Shown: piece after piece, positions 1 to 7,580 of the stretch
Layout: each line of letters opens with the position of its first letter
How positions within the stretch are numbered: the stretch's first letter is position 1
From: Isotricha intestinalis
Lineage: Eukaryota; Ciliophora; Litostomatea; Vestibuliferida; Isotrichidae
DNA length: 14,631 nucleotides
Assembly: GCA_023807065.1 (NCBI GenBank)
Contig: JAJJLU010004337.1
Coordinates: 1-14,631 of the forward strand
Direction: 5' to 3'
Notes under the pieces: model-generated
The model's input: the letters and a program-made list of their open reading frames with translations, nothing else
What the model was told of the DNA's origin: nothing
Databases searched by the model: none
Position numbers and translations under genes: made by a program

Positions 1-1791
1 AAAGAAAATAAATCAATTGAAAAAAATATTATATTTATTGATATAGGTCATTCTAAAACTTCTTTTATATTTTCAACTTTTAATTATGCAGAATTTAAAA
101 CAATAAAAGTAAAAAATTTATATAATTTAGGAGGTAGAAATTTTGATCAAAAATTATTTTTAGTATGTTTTCAAGATTTTGTTTCAAATTTTGAAAAATC
201 AGAATATAATAAAATCTATGAAATATTTCAAAAACAACAAAAAAGAATATTAGAAGCAATCAGAAAAGGAAGAAAAATACTTACATTACTTAATGAAACA
301 TTAATTACTGTAGAATCATTATATCAAGATAAAGATTTAAAATATAAATTAACAAGAGAATCTTTTAACAAAATTATTAAAGATGAATTAATGATTTTGA
401 AAAATGAATTTCAAAATTTTAAAAATGATTTAGATAGAAATAAAGAATATATTGTAGAAATGGCAGGTGAAGTAATGAGATATCCTTATTTACAAGATTT
501 AATAGAAAAAATTTTTAATGTTTCTATTTCTAAAACAATAATTATAGATGAATGTACTAGTGTTGGAGCTGCTTTATATGGATTTTATTTAAATAATGGA
601 AATAAATTACCAACTTTTCCAAGTTTTAAAAAAATATTGGCTCATAATTATCATCAAGTTGGATGTAAATTAAAATATGGTAATAAAAGTGAATCTTTTA
701 CTTTTAAAGATGATTTAAATGAATTTACTAAAATAAATATTAAAGATATTCAATTAATAAATAGAATTGAATTAACATATTTTTATGACCAAAAAACAAT
801 TAAAAATTTTTGTAAAAATCCTATTTTATGTTATTATTTAATTGATTTGAATAAATTAAAAAATGATAATCCTAATTTAAATCAGATGAGTAAATTAATT
901 ATTCAACATATTTATCATAATGATATAATAAATATTGAATGTTTATTTATTGAAGATAAAAATGAAAGTGGGAAAATAAATCAGATAAAACAAAAATGTA
1001 ATTATAATAATTCAATTTCTTTAATTGATGGTGGATTAATAAATAATGATAATTCAAAAATTAAAAAATATATTACTGATTATATAATAAAACATTCTGA
1101 AAAAGATGAAGAATATCATAATTATTCCAAAGAAAGAAATGTCTTATCAAAATTATTATATGATTTAAAGGATAAAAATAAGAATAATAATGAAAAAATA
1201 AAAGAAATAGAGAGTTATTTAAAAGAAATTTCACAATTAGATAATAGCAATGATTCTATTAAAGAAAAAAAAAAAAAATTAGATGAATTAAAGAAAAAAA
1301 TTGAAAATAAAGAAATTCAAAAAGAAGAAATTGAATTTGCAATGAGTAAAAATAATATTATTGAAGATATTAAAAAATCTCAAGAAAAAAATAGGACTAC
1401 AAAAAAAGAAGAAATTAATATTTTTAAATCTATTAGAAAAAATTCTTTTTGCTTGTTCAAAGATGATGATGATGAAATTGAAAAAACTGTTGAAAAAGAA
1501 AATGAAAATTTATATAATAGTTTAATTAGGGAAATTAATGAAATTCAATTTTTTGAAAAAGATAAATTAAACAAATATTTTAATTGGAAAGAAGAAATTG
1601 AAAAAAAAAAAAATCTTTTGAAAGAAAAGGAATTTATTGAAAAAATTGATATAATAATTGAAGGAGCTAAACAAAAACAGAAGTTAAAAATAGTTGAAAG
1701 ATTAGAAAAATTAAAGAAACAAGTTTTAAGTAAAGAAATTGCTGTTGAAAGAGGACAAGATATACTTTATTCTATAAATAATTTAAATTAA
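1..1791 (+). CDS. Hsp110-like (divergent Hsp70 superfamily) protein, 5' end missing
   Basis: The frame is open from the first base, so 596 residues of a longer protein are present. By comparison with the paralogue at 2356-4386, about 190-260 N-terminal residues lie outside. Residues 10-25 hold the second phosphate loop as IFIDIGHSKTSF; DIGHS is the Hsp110/Sse form rather than the DLGGGTFD of Hsp70. LGGRNFD (about 43-49) and the adenosine motif VEMAGEVMR (about 152-160) follow, then DECTSVGAALYGF (183-195), all in Hsp70-superfamily order. A weak beta substrate-binding region comes next. The lid begins near EEYHNYSKERN (about residue 370) and continues as a Lys/Glu-rich coiled coil to the end, some 130 residues longer than in the paralogue, with an acidic DDDDEIE patch. 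Hsp110 proteins act in the cytosol as nucleotide-exchange factors and holdases for Hsp70; that role here is inferred from family. A 14-base A run at 1265-1278 is a likely length-error site, although the frame is intact. Confidence 0.85.
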   Translation, partial: KENKSIEKNIIFIDIGHSKTSFIFSTFNYAEFKTIKVKNLYNLGGRNFDQKLFLVCFQDFVSNFEKSEYNKIYEIFQKQQKRILEAIRKGRKILTLLNETLITVESLYQDKDLKYKLTRESFNKIIKDELMILKNEFQNFKNDLDRNKEYIVEMAGEVMRYPYLQDLIEKIFNVSISKTIIIDECTSVGAALYGFYLNNGNKLPTFPSFKKILAHNYHQVGCKLKYGNKSESFTFKDDLNEFTKINIKDIQLINRIELTYFYDQKTIKNFCKNPILCYYLIDLNKLKNDNPNLNQMSKLIIQHIYHNDIINIECLFIEDKNESGKINQIKQKCNYNNSISLIDGGLINNDNSKIKKYITDYIIKHSEKDEEYHNYSKERNVLSKLLYDLKDKNKNNNEKIKEIESYLKEISQLDNSNDSIKEKKKKLDELKKKIENKEIQKEEIEFAMSKNNIIEDIKKSQEKNRTTKKEEINIFKSIRKNSFCLFKDDDDEIEKTVEKENENLYNSLIREINEIQFFEKDKLNKYFNWKEEIEKKKNLLKEKEFIEKIDIIIEGAKQKQKLKIVERLEKLKKQVLSKEIAVERGQDILYSINNLN

Positions 1792-2198
1792 CATAGAATT
1801 TTGTTTAAATTCTAAATAATATAGTTTAATTATTTTTATTAACGCTTCAAATTAAATCATTTTTTCAGTGACTTATAAAAAAAACAATTTATTTTTTCTT
1901 TGGTATTTTTTTAATTTAAGATAAATCTTCACAAATGTAAATGTTAAAAAATTTTGTTATTTAATTTATCCCAAAACAATATAATTTATTATTTAATTAT
2001 TATTATTATAATTCAATATAAAATATAATCTGTAAAATCATTTATATATATTAGAATTTATGATTTATTCAAGTAGATGCAACAATAACTTCATTTTCTC
2101 TGGATTATTATTCTCTTTATTTTTTAGTTTTCAGCCTTTCCTCTTTTTAAATATGACTAGGTTTTATATCTAATAAACTATTTTACATTCTATATTCA
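1792..2198. other. Intergenic, no gene seen
   Basis: This A+T-rich gap lies downstream of the Hsp110-like gene. Stops are frequent in all frames. The stretch at about 2085-2160 is slightly richer in G+C and could be decayed coding sequence, but I could not match it to any family. Confidence 0.5.
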
Positions 2199-2300
2199 AA
2201 TAATAATGAAAAATAAAAGAAAGAGATAGCTATTTAAAAGAAATTCACAATAAGAAAAAAGCAATAAAATATATTGAAGTAAGATGATTTAAAGATAAAT
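2199..2300 (+). pseudogene. Decayed fragment duplicating part of the upstream Hsp110-like gene
   Basis: This segment aligns by eye, in the same orientation, with 1183-1294, the start of the coiled-coil/lid region of the Hsp110-like gene. Both begin with AATAATAATGAAAA. They share TATTTAAAAGAAA, then TTCACAAT, AGCAAT, and AGATGA followed by TTTAAAG or ATTAAAG, in the same order and with similar spacing. Single-base gaps break the frame and a stop appears (for example TAG in GAGATAGC), so it is not coding. It looks like the remnant of a duplicated Hsp110-like copy. The base composition makes chance similarity easier, but the shared order of several blocks argues against chance. Confidence 0.6.
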
Positions 2301-2355
2301 ATTTTAATTTACCAAACATTTTTATAAAAAATATATAATAAATAAATAAAAGTAT

Positions 2356-4386
2356 TTACTTTTTATCATTTAGTTTTTTATTATATTCTTCTAATTTATT
2401 TTTTATTTTTTTTATTTCTTCATCTCTTATTTTTTTATCTGGTTCATGTTGACGAAGATAATTTAAATATTGTTCTAATTGATTATGAATATTTTCTTTA
2501 TCTTCAGGTGTAAGTGAAATAGAATTTTTTATTTCATAAATTTGTTTAGATAAATCTTTTCTTTCTCTTAAATATTCAAAATAATCTTTTTCAAAATCTT
2601 TATGTTCTTTTAATTTTTCTTGGATTTTTTTTATTTCATTTTCTTTATCATAATTTAAAAAACCTCCAACGACTTTAATATCTATATCTTTTTGTGTTTT
2701 ATTTTTCATTTCAATTTTTGGATTTTTAAAAGAATAATCAATAATTAGAATAGGATCTTTCGGTTCTTCATTTAAATTAATTTTATATTTAATAATGACT
2801 GGATCATTCAAACAAAATTTGACTTCATGTTTATCATAAAAAAATTTAATTTTTATAGATTTAGATTTAGGTAATAATATTCTTTTTTCTTTATCTTTAA
2901 TCATTCCTTTTTTAAAAGCAAATTCTTGAGAATTATTAGATATAGAATAATATATATTATAATAATTATATTCATAAAAATTTTTAAATAAGTTTTCATT
3001 TGAATTATGTAAATTATGAAAATAAAATCCAGAAATTGCTCCTCCAATACTTATACATTCATCAATACTAATATTTTTTTCTAATCTTAAATCACAATTG
3101 TCTTTTATAATATTTTCTAAAATTTGAGTCCTCATGACTTCCCCAGCCATTTGGACAAATTTAATATTATTTTCTTTTCCTTTTATTATATTTAATAAAT
3201 CAGCTTTAAAAATATCTAATTTATCACTTATCATATAATTTAAATCTGATAATGATAATATCATATCTAAATCATTATTTTTATAAAAATTTGTTATTTG
3301 AATCCTTGATTGTTCATTTAATGATAATTTATTTCTTGCTTTTGAAATTTCATTTAAAACATCAATTTTTTTTTTTTGGTTTAATTCAAAATTATCAATA
3401 TTATTTTTTGCTTTATATTCTTTGATTATATGTTCTAAAATGTTTTCATCTAAATTCCTTCCTCCTAAATAAGGATTACAAATTACTTTTTCAACTTTAA
3501 ATTCATTTTTAGAATATGAAGAAATAATATATGATGTTTTTGAATAACCAAAATCAATAAATAAAATTCTTTCCATTCCATCAAATTGTTCTTTTTGAAA
3601 AAATAAATTATTATATTGTATAAAACCATAGTACATTGTAAGAGCAGATGATTCATTAATTATATTAATATTTTTAAGATTAAGAGCTTCATTTATTAAA
3701 TTTATTTTTTCTCTTTGAAATAAAGTATAATAATCAGGAACAGGGATAGAAAAATTTATAATATTTGGATTATTTTTTATTTGAAGAAAATCATTTATTA
3801 AACTTAAATAATCTACTAAAATATTTACATCTGTAAGTTTTTCTTTTTCGTTTTTTTTCGGAAAATTAAAAAAAACTTGTTCAAAAGATTCAACTGGGTT
3901 TATCATAAATGGTAATTCTTTATTATATATTTCACAATTATCAAATCCTATTAACCTTGACAAATTATTATATGAAGAATTTAAAAATTTTTTTATATAT
4001 GGGGAAGATGAAAAACCAAATAATCTGCGTGAATCTGTATAACATATTTTTGAAGAAAAATTCCTTTTGGAGTTATCACTTTCAAAAACTTTTTTAAAAT
4101 AATTTTTATTAATGCTTGAAAAAAGAGAATAAACTGTTTTAAAAGATCCAATATTTATTCCTATGAATTCACCTTCATAACTCATAGATTTTATATTTTT
4201 TTTCTTTTCTTTTTCTAAATCTTTTTGTTCTATTTTTTTTATTTTTATTATTTTCAATTCATTATTATCTTTAATATTTTCTTGATTATTTTTGTATTTC
4301 TCATTTTCTATTTTTTTTTGAGAATCTATTTTTTCATCATTCTCTTTTGATTTTTCCTTATTTTCCAAATATTGAGTATTACTCAT
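2356..4386 (-). CDS. Divergent Hsp110-like (Hsp70 superfamily) chaperone
   Basis: This is a complete protein of 676 residues. The nucleotide-binding domain starts at about residue 72. The first phosphate loop is GINIGSFKT (76-84), with Asn78 in place of the usual Asp of GIDLGT. RLFGFSS and LSRLIGFDN follow. Connect 1 is INESSALTMYYGF (about 243), the second phosphate loop is ILFIDFGYSKTSY (about 270), then GGRNLDENI, VQMAGEVMR (about 410) and DECISIGGAISGF (about 440). A degenerate beta domain and a charged helical lid follow; EYLRERKDLSKQIYEIK matches the lid of the gene at 1-1791. DFGYS is Hsp110-like. Residues 1-67 are a Lys/Glu/Asn-rich extension. Met68 (MSYEGEFIGINIG) would be the usual family start, but 67 open codons before it are unlikely by chance in this A+T-rich DNA, so I keep the upstream ATG. 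The expected role is cytosolic Hsp70 nucleotide exchange or holdase activity; ATP hydrolysis is doubtful. Confidence 0.88.
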   Translation of the reverse strand: MSNTQYLENKEKSKENDEKIDSQKKIENEKYKNNQENIKDNNELKIIKIKKIEQKDLEKEKKKNIKSMSYEGEFIGINIGSFKTVYSLFSSINKNYFKKVFESDNSKRNFSSKICYTDSRRLFGFSSSPYIKKFLNSSYNNLSRLIGFDNCEIYNKELPFMINPVESFEQVFFNFPKKNEKEKLTDVNILVDYLSLINDFLQIKNNPNIINFSIPVPDYYTLFQREKINLINEALNLKNINIINESSALTMYYGFIQYNNLFFQKEQFDGMERILFIDFGYSKTSYIISSYSKNEFKVEKVICNPYLGGRNLDENILEHIIKEYKAKNNIDNFELNQKKKIDVLNEISKARNKLSLNEQSRIQITNFYKNNDLDMILSLSDLNYMISDKLDIFKADLLNIIKGKENNIKFVQMAGEVMRTQILENIIKDNCDLRLEKNISIDECISIGGAISGFYFHNLHNSNENLFKNFYEYNYYNIYYSISNNSQEFAFKKGMIKDKEKRILLPKSKSIKIKFFYDKHEVKFCLNDPVIIKYKINLNEEPKDPILIIDYSFKNPKIEMKNKTQKDIDIKVVGGFLNYDKENEIKKIQEKLKEHKDFEKDYFEYLRERKDLSKQIYEIKNSISLTPEDKENIHNQLEQYLNYLRQHEPDKKIRDEEIKKIKNKLEEYNKKLNDKK

Positions 4387-4457
4387 TATCTATTAAATCT
4401 TTTTTTTATATTTTTAAAAAATAATCAATTGAAATAACACAAAAAAAACAATAAAAA
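4387..4457. promoter_or_regulatory. Short divergent intergenic region between Hsp110-like and NEK genes
   Basis: Only 71 bases separate the two head-to-head start codons, so both promoters or 5' leaders must share this segment, unless the Hsp110-like gene starts at its internal Met68. It contains a T run, an A run and the palindrome TCAATTGA at about 4423-4430. I recognise no TATA box or initiator with confidence. The NEK start is preceded by AATAAAAA, an A-rich context also seen before the ATG at 6627. Confidence 0.4.
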
Positions 4458-6332
4458 ATGTCATTAAGTGATTTTGAAGTAATAAAACAATTAGGAAAAG
4501 GAGCCTTTGGTTCAGTGAGTTTAGTTCGTAGAAAGAAAGATTCACAAACATATGCGATGAAGAGAATTAGATTAATTCCATTAAGTGAAAAAGAAAGAGA
4601 AATATCATTAAATGAAATCCGTATAATAGCCTCATTAAGTCATCAAAATATCATTTCTTATAAAGAATCTTTTTTAGATGAATCATCAAAAACTTTAAAT
4701 ATCGTAATGGAATATGCAGATGGAGGTGATATAGAAACAAAAATAAAAGAAAATAAACAAAAAAATTTATATTTCTCCGAAAACACAATATGGTTTTGGT
4801 TAATGCAAATATTAGAAGCGTTATTATATCTTCATCAAAAAAAAATTATACATAGAGATATAAAAGGAGCAAATATTTTCTTAACTAAAAATAATATAGT
4901 TAAAATAGGAGATTTAGGAGTATCGAAAGTAGCAAAAGTAGGTTTTGCACAAACACAAACAGGAACACCATATTATTGTGCTCCTGAAATATGGAGAGAT
5001 AAACCATATACTGATAAATGTGATGTTTGGAGTATTGGTTGTTTATTATATGAAATTTGTGCTTTGAGACCTCCTTTTAGAGGTACTTCTTTAAAAGATT
5101 TATGTGCTAATGTTGAAAGAGGCTATTATATTGATATTCCTAATATTTATTCTCAAGATTTAAGGGATGTTATCAAAAGAATGCTTGTTGTTAATGAAAG
5201 AGAAAGACCCTCTATTGAAGATTTAATGAATTGGGATACTTTAAGGAAAAGAAGGTCTTATAACCCTGGTAATGATAATGGAAAAGGGAATAATAGTTTA
5301 ATTCAAACCATTAGAATGCCTAGGAATATGAGGGATGTTAATATGAAATTACCTAAGGCAAGGTATGGAGAAAAAGAAATGATGGAAGGAGCTGATTGTA
5401 ATCAAGGAAAAAAAAAAGAAGGATTTATTGGAAATAATAATATTAATAATAACGGAAAAATTGAAGAAAAAAAGGAAGCTAAGCAAATTAAAAAATATGA
5501 ATATATTAGATATAATTATCCTAATGTTGGAGGCAATGTTTATGGAAATTATAACCCTTATGTCCCTAGTAGTCAAAATCAAAACATTTATAATAATGGT
5601 AATAAATATGTTTATCCTGATTATAAGAATTATCCAGATAGATTTAATAACAATAATAATAATAATATTAATAATAATAATGATAATAGAATAAATAATA
5701 ATAATAATAATTATCACTATTTTTTGAATAATAATAACCAAATCAATTCAAATAGACCTGTAAATCCAATTATTAATGACAGGAAAAAATATGCATATTT
5801 AGATAAATTTGATAATAATATGAAACTAAAAAAAGAAGTAAAAGTTGATAAACCAGTTGTTCCTAATATAGGATATAAAATTAATGAACCTTATAATAAT
5901 AATCCAAATAATAATAACATCCCATATTATTATAATCAACAAAATAATAATATATATAAAAACTACAATTATTATAAAGAACAACCTAAAAGTGATAATT
6001 ATAATTATGATAGAGATCAATTTAAAAAAGACATCAATTATAATAATTATAGAAAAGAACAGCCCAAAAATAATTATGTTAATTATAAAGAAGAACCAAA
6101 AATAGAAAAATATAATTATAAAAATGAAGATGACCTTTCAAAAGCAATCGATGAAATTTTAGGAGGAATAAATGAATATGATGAAACTAAATTAGTAGAA
6201 AAAAAAATTGACCCAAAGAATGATAGCTTATGGAGAGGTGCTTATAATGTGATTGAAAATAAGGGAAAAGAAATTCAACCATCATCAGAAAAACAAAATA
6301 AAAAAGATAGATATAGAGATTTATTTTCTTAA
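4458..6332 (+). CDS. NEK-family Ser/Thr protein kinase with long Asn-rich tail
   Basis: The protein has 624 residues and a complete, apparently active kinase domain at about 4-265. It shows the Gly-rich loop GKGAFGSV (13-20), Lys35 in YAMK, alpha-C Glu53, HRDIKGANIF with catalytic Asp134, the metal-binding loop as DLG (Asp152), GTPYYCAPE (169-177) and DVWSIGCLLYEI. DLG in place of DFG, FLT after HRDIK..NI and the overall pattern are typical of NEK kinases, which work on microtubules, basal bodies, cilia and mitotic progression. The tail (about 270-624) is low complexity and rich in Asn, Tyr and Lys. It has Asn runs at about 397-421, a degenerate repeat around KEQPK/KEEPK three times between about 505 and 550, and a conserved-looking end (DLSKAIDEILGGINEYDE, about 557-575, then a charged C terminus ending RYRDLFS). 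No coiled coil or WD domain is obvious. The substrate is unknown. Confidence 0.93.
   Translation: MSLSDFEVIKQLGKGAFGSVSLVRRKKDSQTYAMKRIRLIPLSEKEREISLNEIRIIASLSHQNIISYKESFLDESSKTLNIVMEYADGGDIETKIKENKQKNLYFSENTIWFWLMQILEALLYLHQKKIIHRDIKGANIFLTKNNIVKIGDLGVSKVAKVGFAQTQTGTPYYCAPEIWRDKPYTDKCDVWSIGCLLYEICALRPPFRGTSLKDLCANVERGYYIDIPNIYSQDLRDVIKRMLVVNERERPSIEDLMNWDTLRKRRSYNPGNDNGKGNNSLIQTIRMPRNMRDVNMKLPKARYGEKEMMEGADCNQGKKKEGFIGNNNINNNGKIEEKKEAKQIKKYEYIRYNYPNVGGNVYGNYNPYVPSSQNQNIYNNGNKYVYPDYKNYPDRFNNNNNNNINNNNDNRINNNNNNYHYFLNNNNQINSNRPVNPIINDRKKYAYLDKFDNNMKLKKEVKVDKPVVPNIGYKINEPYNNNPNNNNIPYYYNQQNNNIYKNYNYYKEQPKSDNYNYDRDQFKKDINYNNYRKEQPKNNYVNYKEEPKIEKYNYKNEDDLSKAIDEILGGINEYDETKLVEKKIDPKNDSLWRGAYNVIENKGKEIQPSSEKQNKKDRYRDLFS
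5645..5725 (+). repeat. AAT/ATT trinucleotide-rich tract coding Asn runs
   Basis: A near-microsatellite of AAT codons with ATT, AAC and GAT interruptions encodes two Asn runs in the NEK tail. The interruptions suggest an old or stabilised tract. The complementary strand looks open here only because ATT repeats encode Ile. Confidence 0.8.
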
Positions 6333-6626
6333 TATTTATTTTGAAATACTATTATTGTATTAAATAATTATTATAAAGTTTATTTATTTTTTTTAATTTA
6401 AAATAATTAATTTAATTACTTAATTTCTTTAATTTTGAAAAGGAATAAAATATTAATTTAATTATAATTTAATTAAAAAATTAAACTTTTAACATTTAAT
6501 GTTATTTTTTTCCTTTTTAAAATAAAAGGATCAATTAATTTTGAAAATTTTAAATGCTTTTAACTTCTTTTTTATTTATAAAAAAATTTGAAAAAAAAGT
6601 AATTTAACTATTTTCAATCGTAAAAA
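6333..6626. other. Intergenic region with two short palindromes
   Basis: This gap lies between the NEK stop and the GTPase start and has no coding potential. It holds a 15-base palindrome at 6490-6504 (arms TAACATT/AATGTTA around one T) and a second inverted repeat at 6512-6529 (CCTTTT, six-base spacer, AAAAGG). The ATG at 6627 is preceded by CGTAAAAA. These could be 3' end or promoter elements, but A+T-rich DNA makes palindromes often by chance. Confidence 0.4.
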
Positions 6627-7580
6627 ATGAAAGATAATATAGATGAGGTTTCGGAAAATTTAAATCAGTTAACTATTTTTAAGAATGAAAACCATAAACT
6701 TTATTATATTCCTAATGGAATGGAAATTGATTATGAGATTAAAAAACAAATAAAATTTGATAAAAATCAAAATCAAAAAGAAGATTTAATATTCAAAATA
6801 AATAAAGAAAAAGATATTAAAATCAGTAATCAAGATGATAAAATAGAATTTTCAAAAATAAAAAATCAAGAATCTCAAAATTTTAACAAAGAAAAAGAAG
6901 AAACAAAAGATAGTGAAACCCAATTATGTCAAATAAAATTTAATAAAAAGGATTTTCTTGATTTTTATCATTTAATAATAGATTTAAAAAGTTTAACTTA
7001 TAAACATTTAAAAAATGGAATAAATATATTAAAAAGAAAAGAAATAGATATAACAAAGTGTTTTGAAGATATAATAACAATAGGAATAACAGGAGAATCA
7101 AATGTTGGAAAATCATATATTTTATCTCGTATATGTGAAATTGATATTCCATGTGGAAATAGTATAATAACAAAAGGCTTAAGTATTGTTTTTCCAAATT
7201 TAAATAATAATTCATTAAAAAATATAATAGTTTTAGATTCAGCTGGAAATGAAAGTCCTTTATTAGAAAATGATGAAAGTATAAATGAAAAAGTTGATAG
7301 TTCTGATTTTGAAGCTTATAAAAAGAAAATAGAATATTATGTAACAGATAAACAATCAACTGAGTTTTTTTTACAAAAATATATTTTAGAAACTTCAAAT
7401 ATTGTAATTGCTGTTATTGGGCAATTAACTAGACAAAATGAAAAATTTATAAATAAAATTAAATTATTTTGTGATAGAAAATTATTATTTATCATTCATA
7501 ATTTGAAAAATTTAACAACTATTAAAGATTGTGAAAATCATATTAAAGACAAGAAAAAAAATCTATTTTTTTTAATTTGA
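6627..7580 (+). CDS. GTPase (G domain) portion of a frame-disrupted GTPase/alpha-crystallin gene
   Basis: The first 317 codons read to a TGA at 7578-7580. Residues 1-110 are charged and low complexity. The G domain begins near residue 148: G1 P-loop GESNVGKS (156-163), a switch-I-like TKG (182-184), G3 DSAGNES (204-210), and a G4-position strand LFIIHNLKNL (287-296), where HNLKN replaces the usual NKxD. This pattern resembles large protist GTPases related to the dynamin/GBP superfamily rather than Ras-type GTPases; the exact family is not certain. The frame ends inside the conserved region after G4. The missing continuation lies in the -1 frame from 7547 onward, so I read this as the 5' part of one gene covering 6627-8398. 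No GT-AG intron repairs it. Confidence 0.85.
   Translation: MKDNIDEVSENLNQLTIFKNENHKLYYIPNGMEIDYEIKKQIKFDKNQNQKEDLIFKINKEKDIKISNQDDKIEFSKIKNQESQNFNKEKEETKDSETQLCQIKFNKKDFLDFYHLIIDLKSLTYKHLKNGINILKRKEIDITKCFEDIITIGITGESNVGKSYILSRICEIDIPCGNSIITKGLSIVFPNLNNNSLKNIIVLDSAGNESPLLENDESINEKVDSSDFEAYKKKIEYYVTDKQSTEFFLQKYILETSNIVIAVIGQLTRQNEKFINKIKLFCDRKLLFIIHNLKNLTTIKDCENHIKDKKKNLFFLI
7547..7580 (+). other. -1 frame junction: overlap with A8 and T8 runs and a slippery heptamer
   Basis: The -1 frame opens after a TAA at 7544-7546 and the zero frame closes with TGA at 7578-7580, so any shift must fall in these 34 bases. They contain eight A (7554-7561) and eight T (7566-7573). In zero-frame phase they form A AAA AAT (7556-7562) and T TTT TTA (7568-7574), both valid -1 slippery heptamers. 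One base missing from either run would also restore the frame; a shift at the A run would give KKSIFFNLRKE across the junction. I see no clear downstream stem or pseudoknot. Confidence 0.75.

Noticed and set aside
3909..4097. Plus-strand frame inside the Hsp110-like gene
   Set aside because: It lies fully inside conserved nucleotide-binding-domain coding sequence on the other strand and has no recognisable motif.
5349..6105. Open frames on both strands through the NEK tail rich in Ile
   Set aside because: They mirror AAT/ATT repeats of the kinase tail; Ile-only composition and lack of any domain mark them as shadows.
6600..6630. Trichomonad-type initiator before the GTPase start
   Set aside because: The nearest sequence TCAAT does not fit the TCA-pyrimidine-T/A core, and other starts here lack it too.
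6940..7398. Minus-strand frame of 152 codons rich in Leu and Phe
   Set aside because: It is antisense to the conserved G domain; its composition is what A+T-rich antisense yields.
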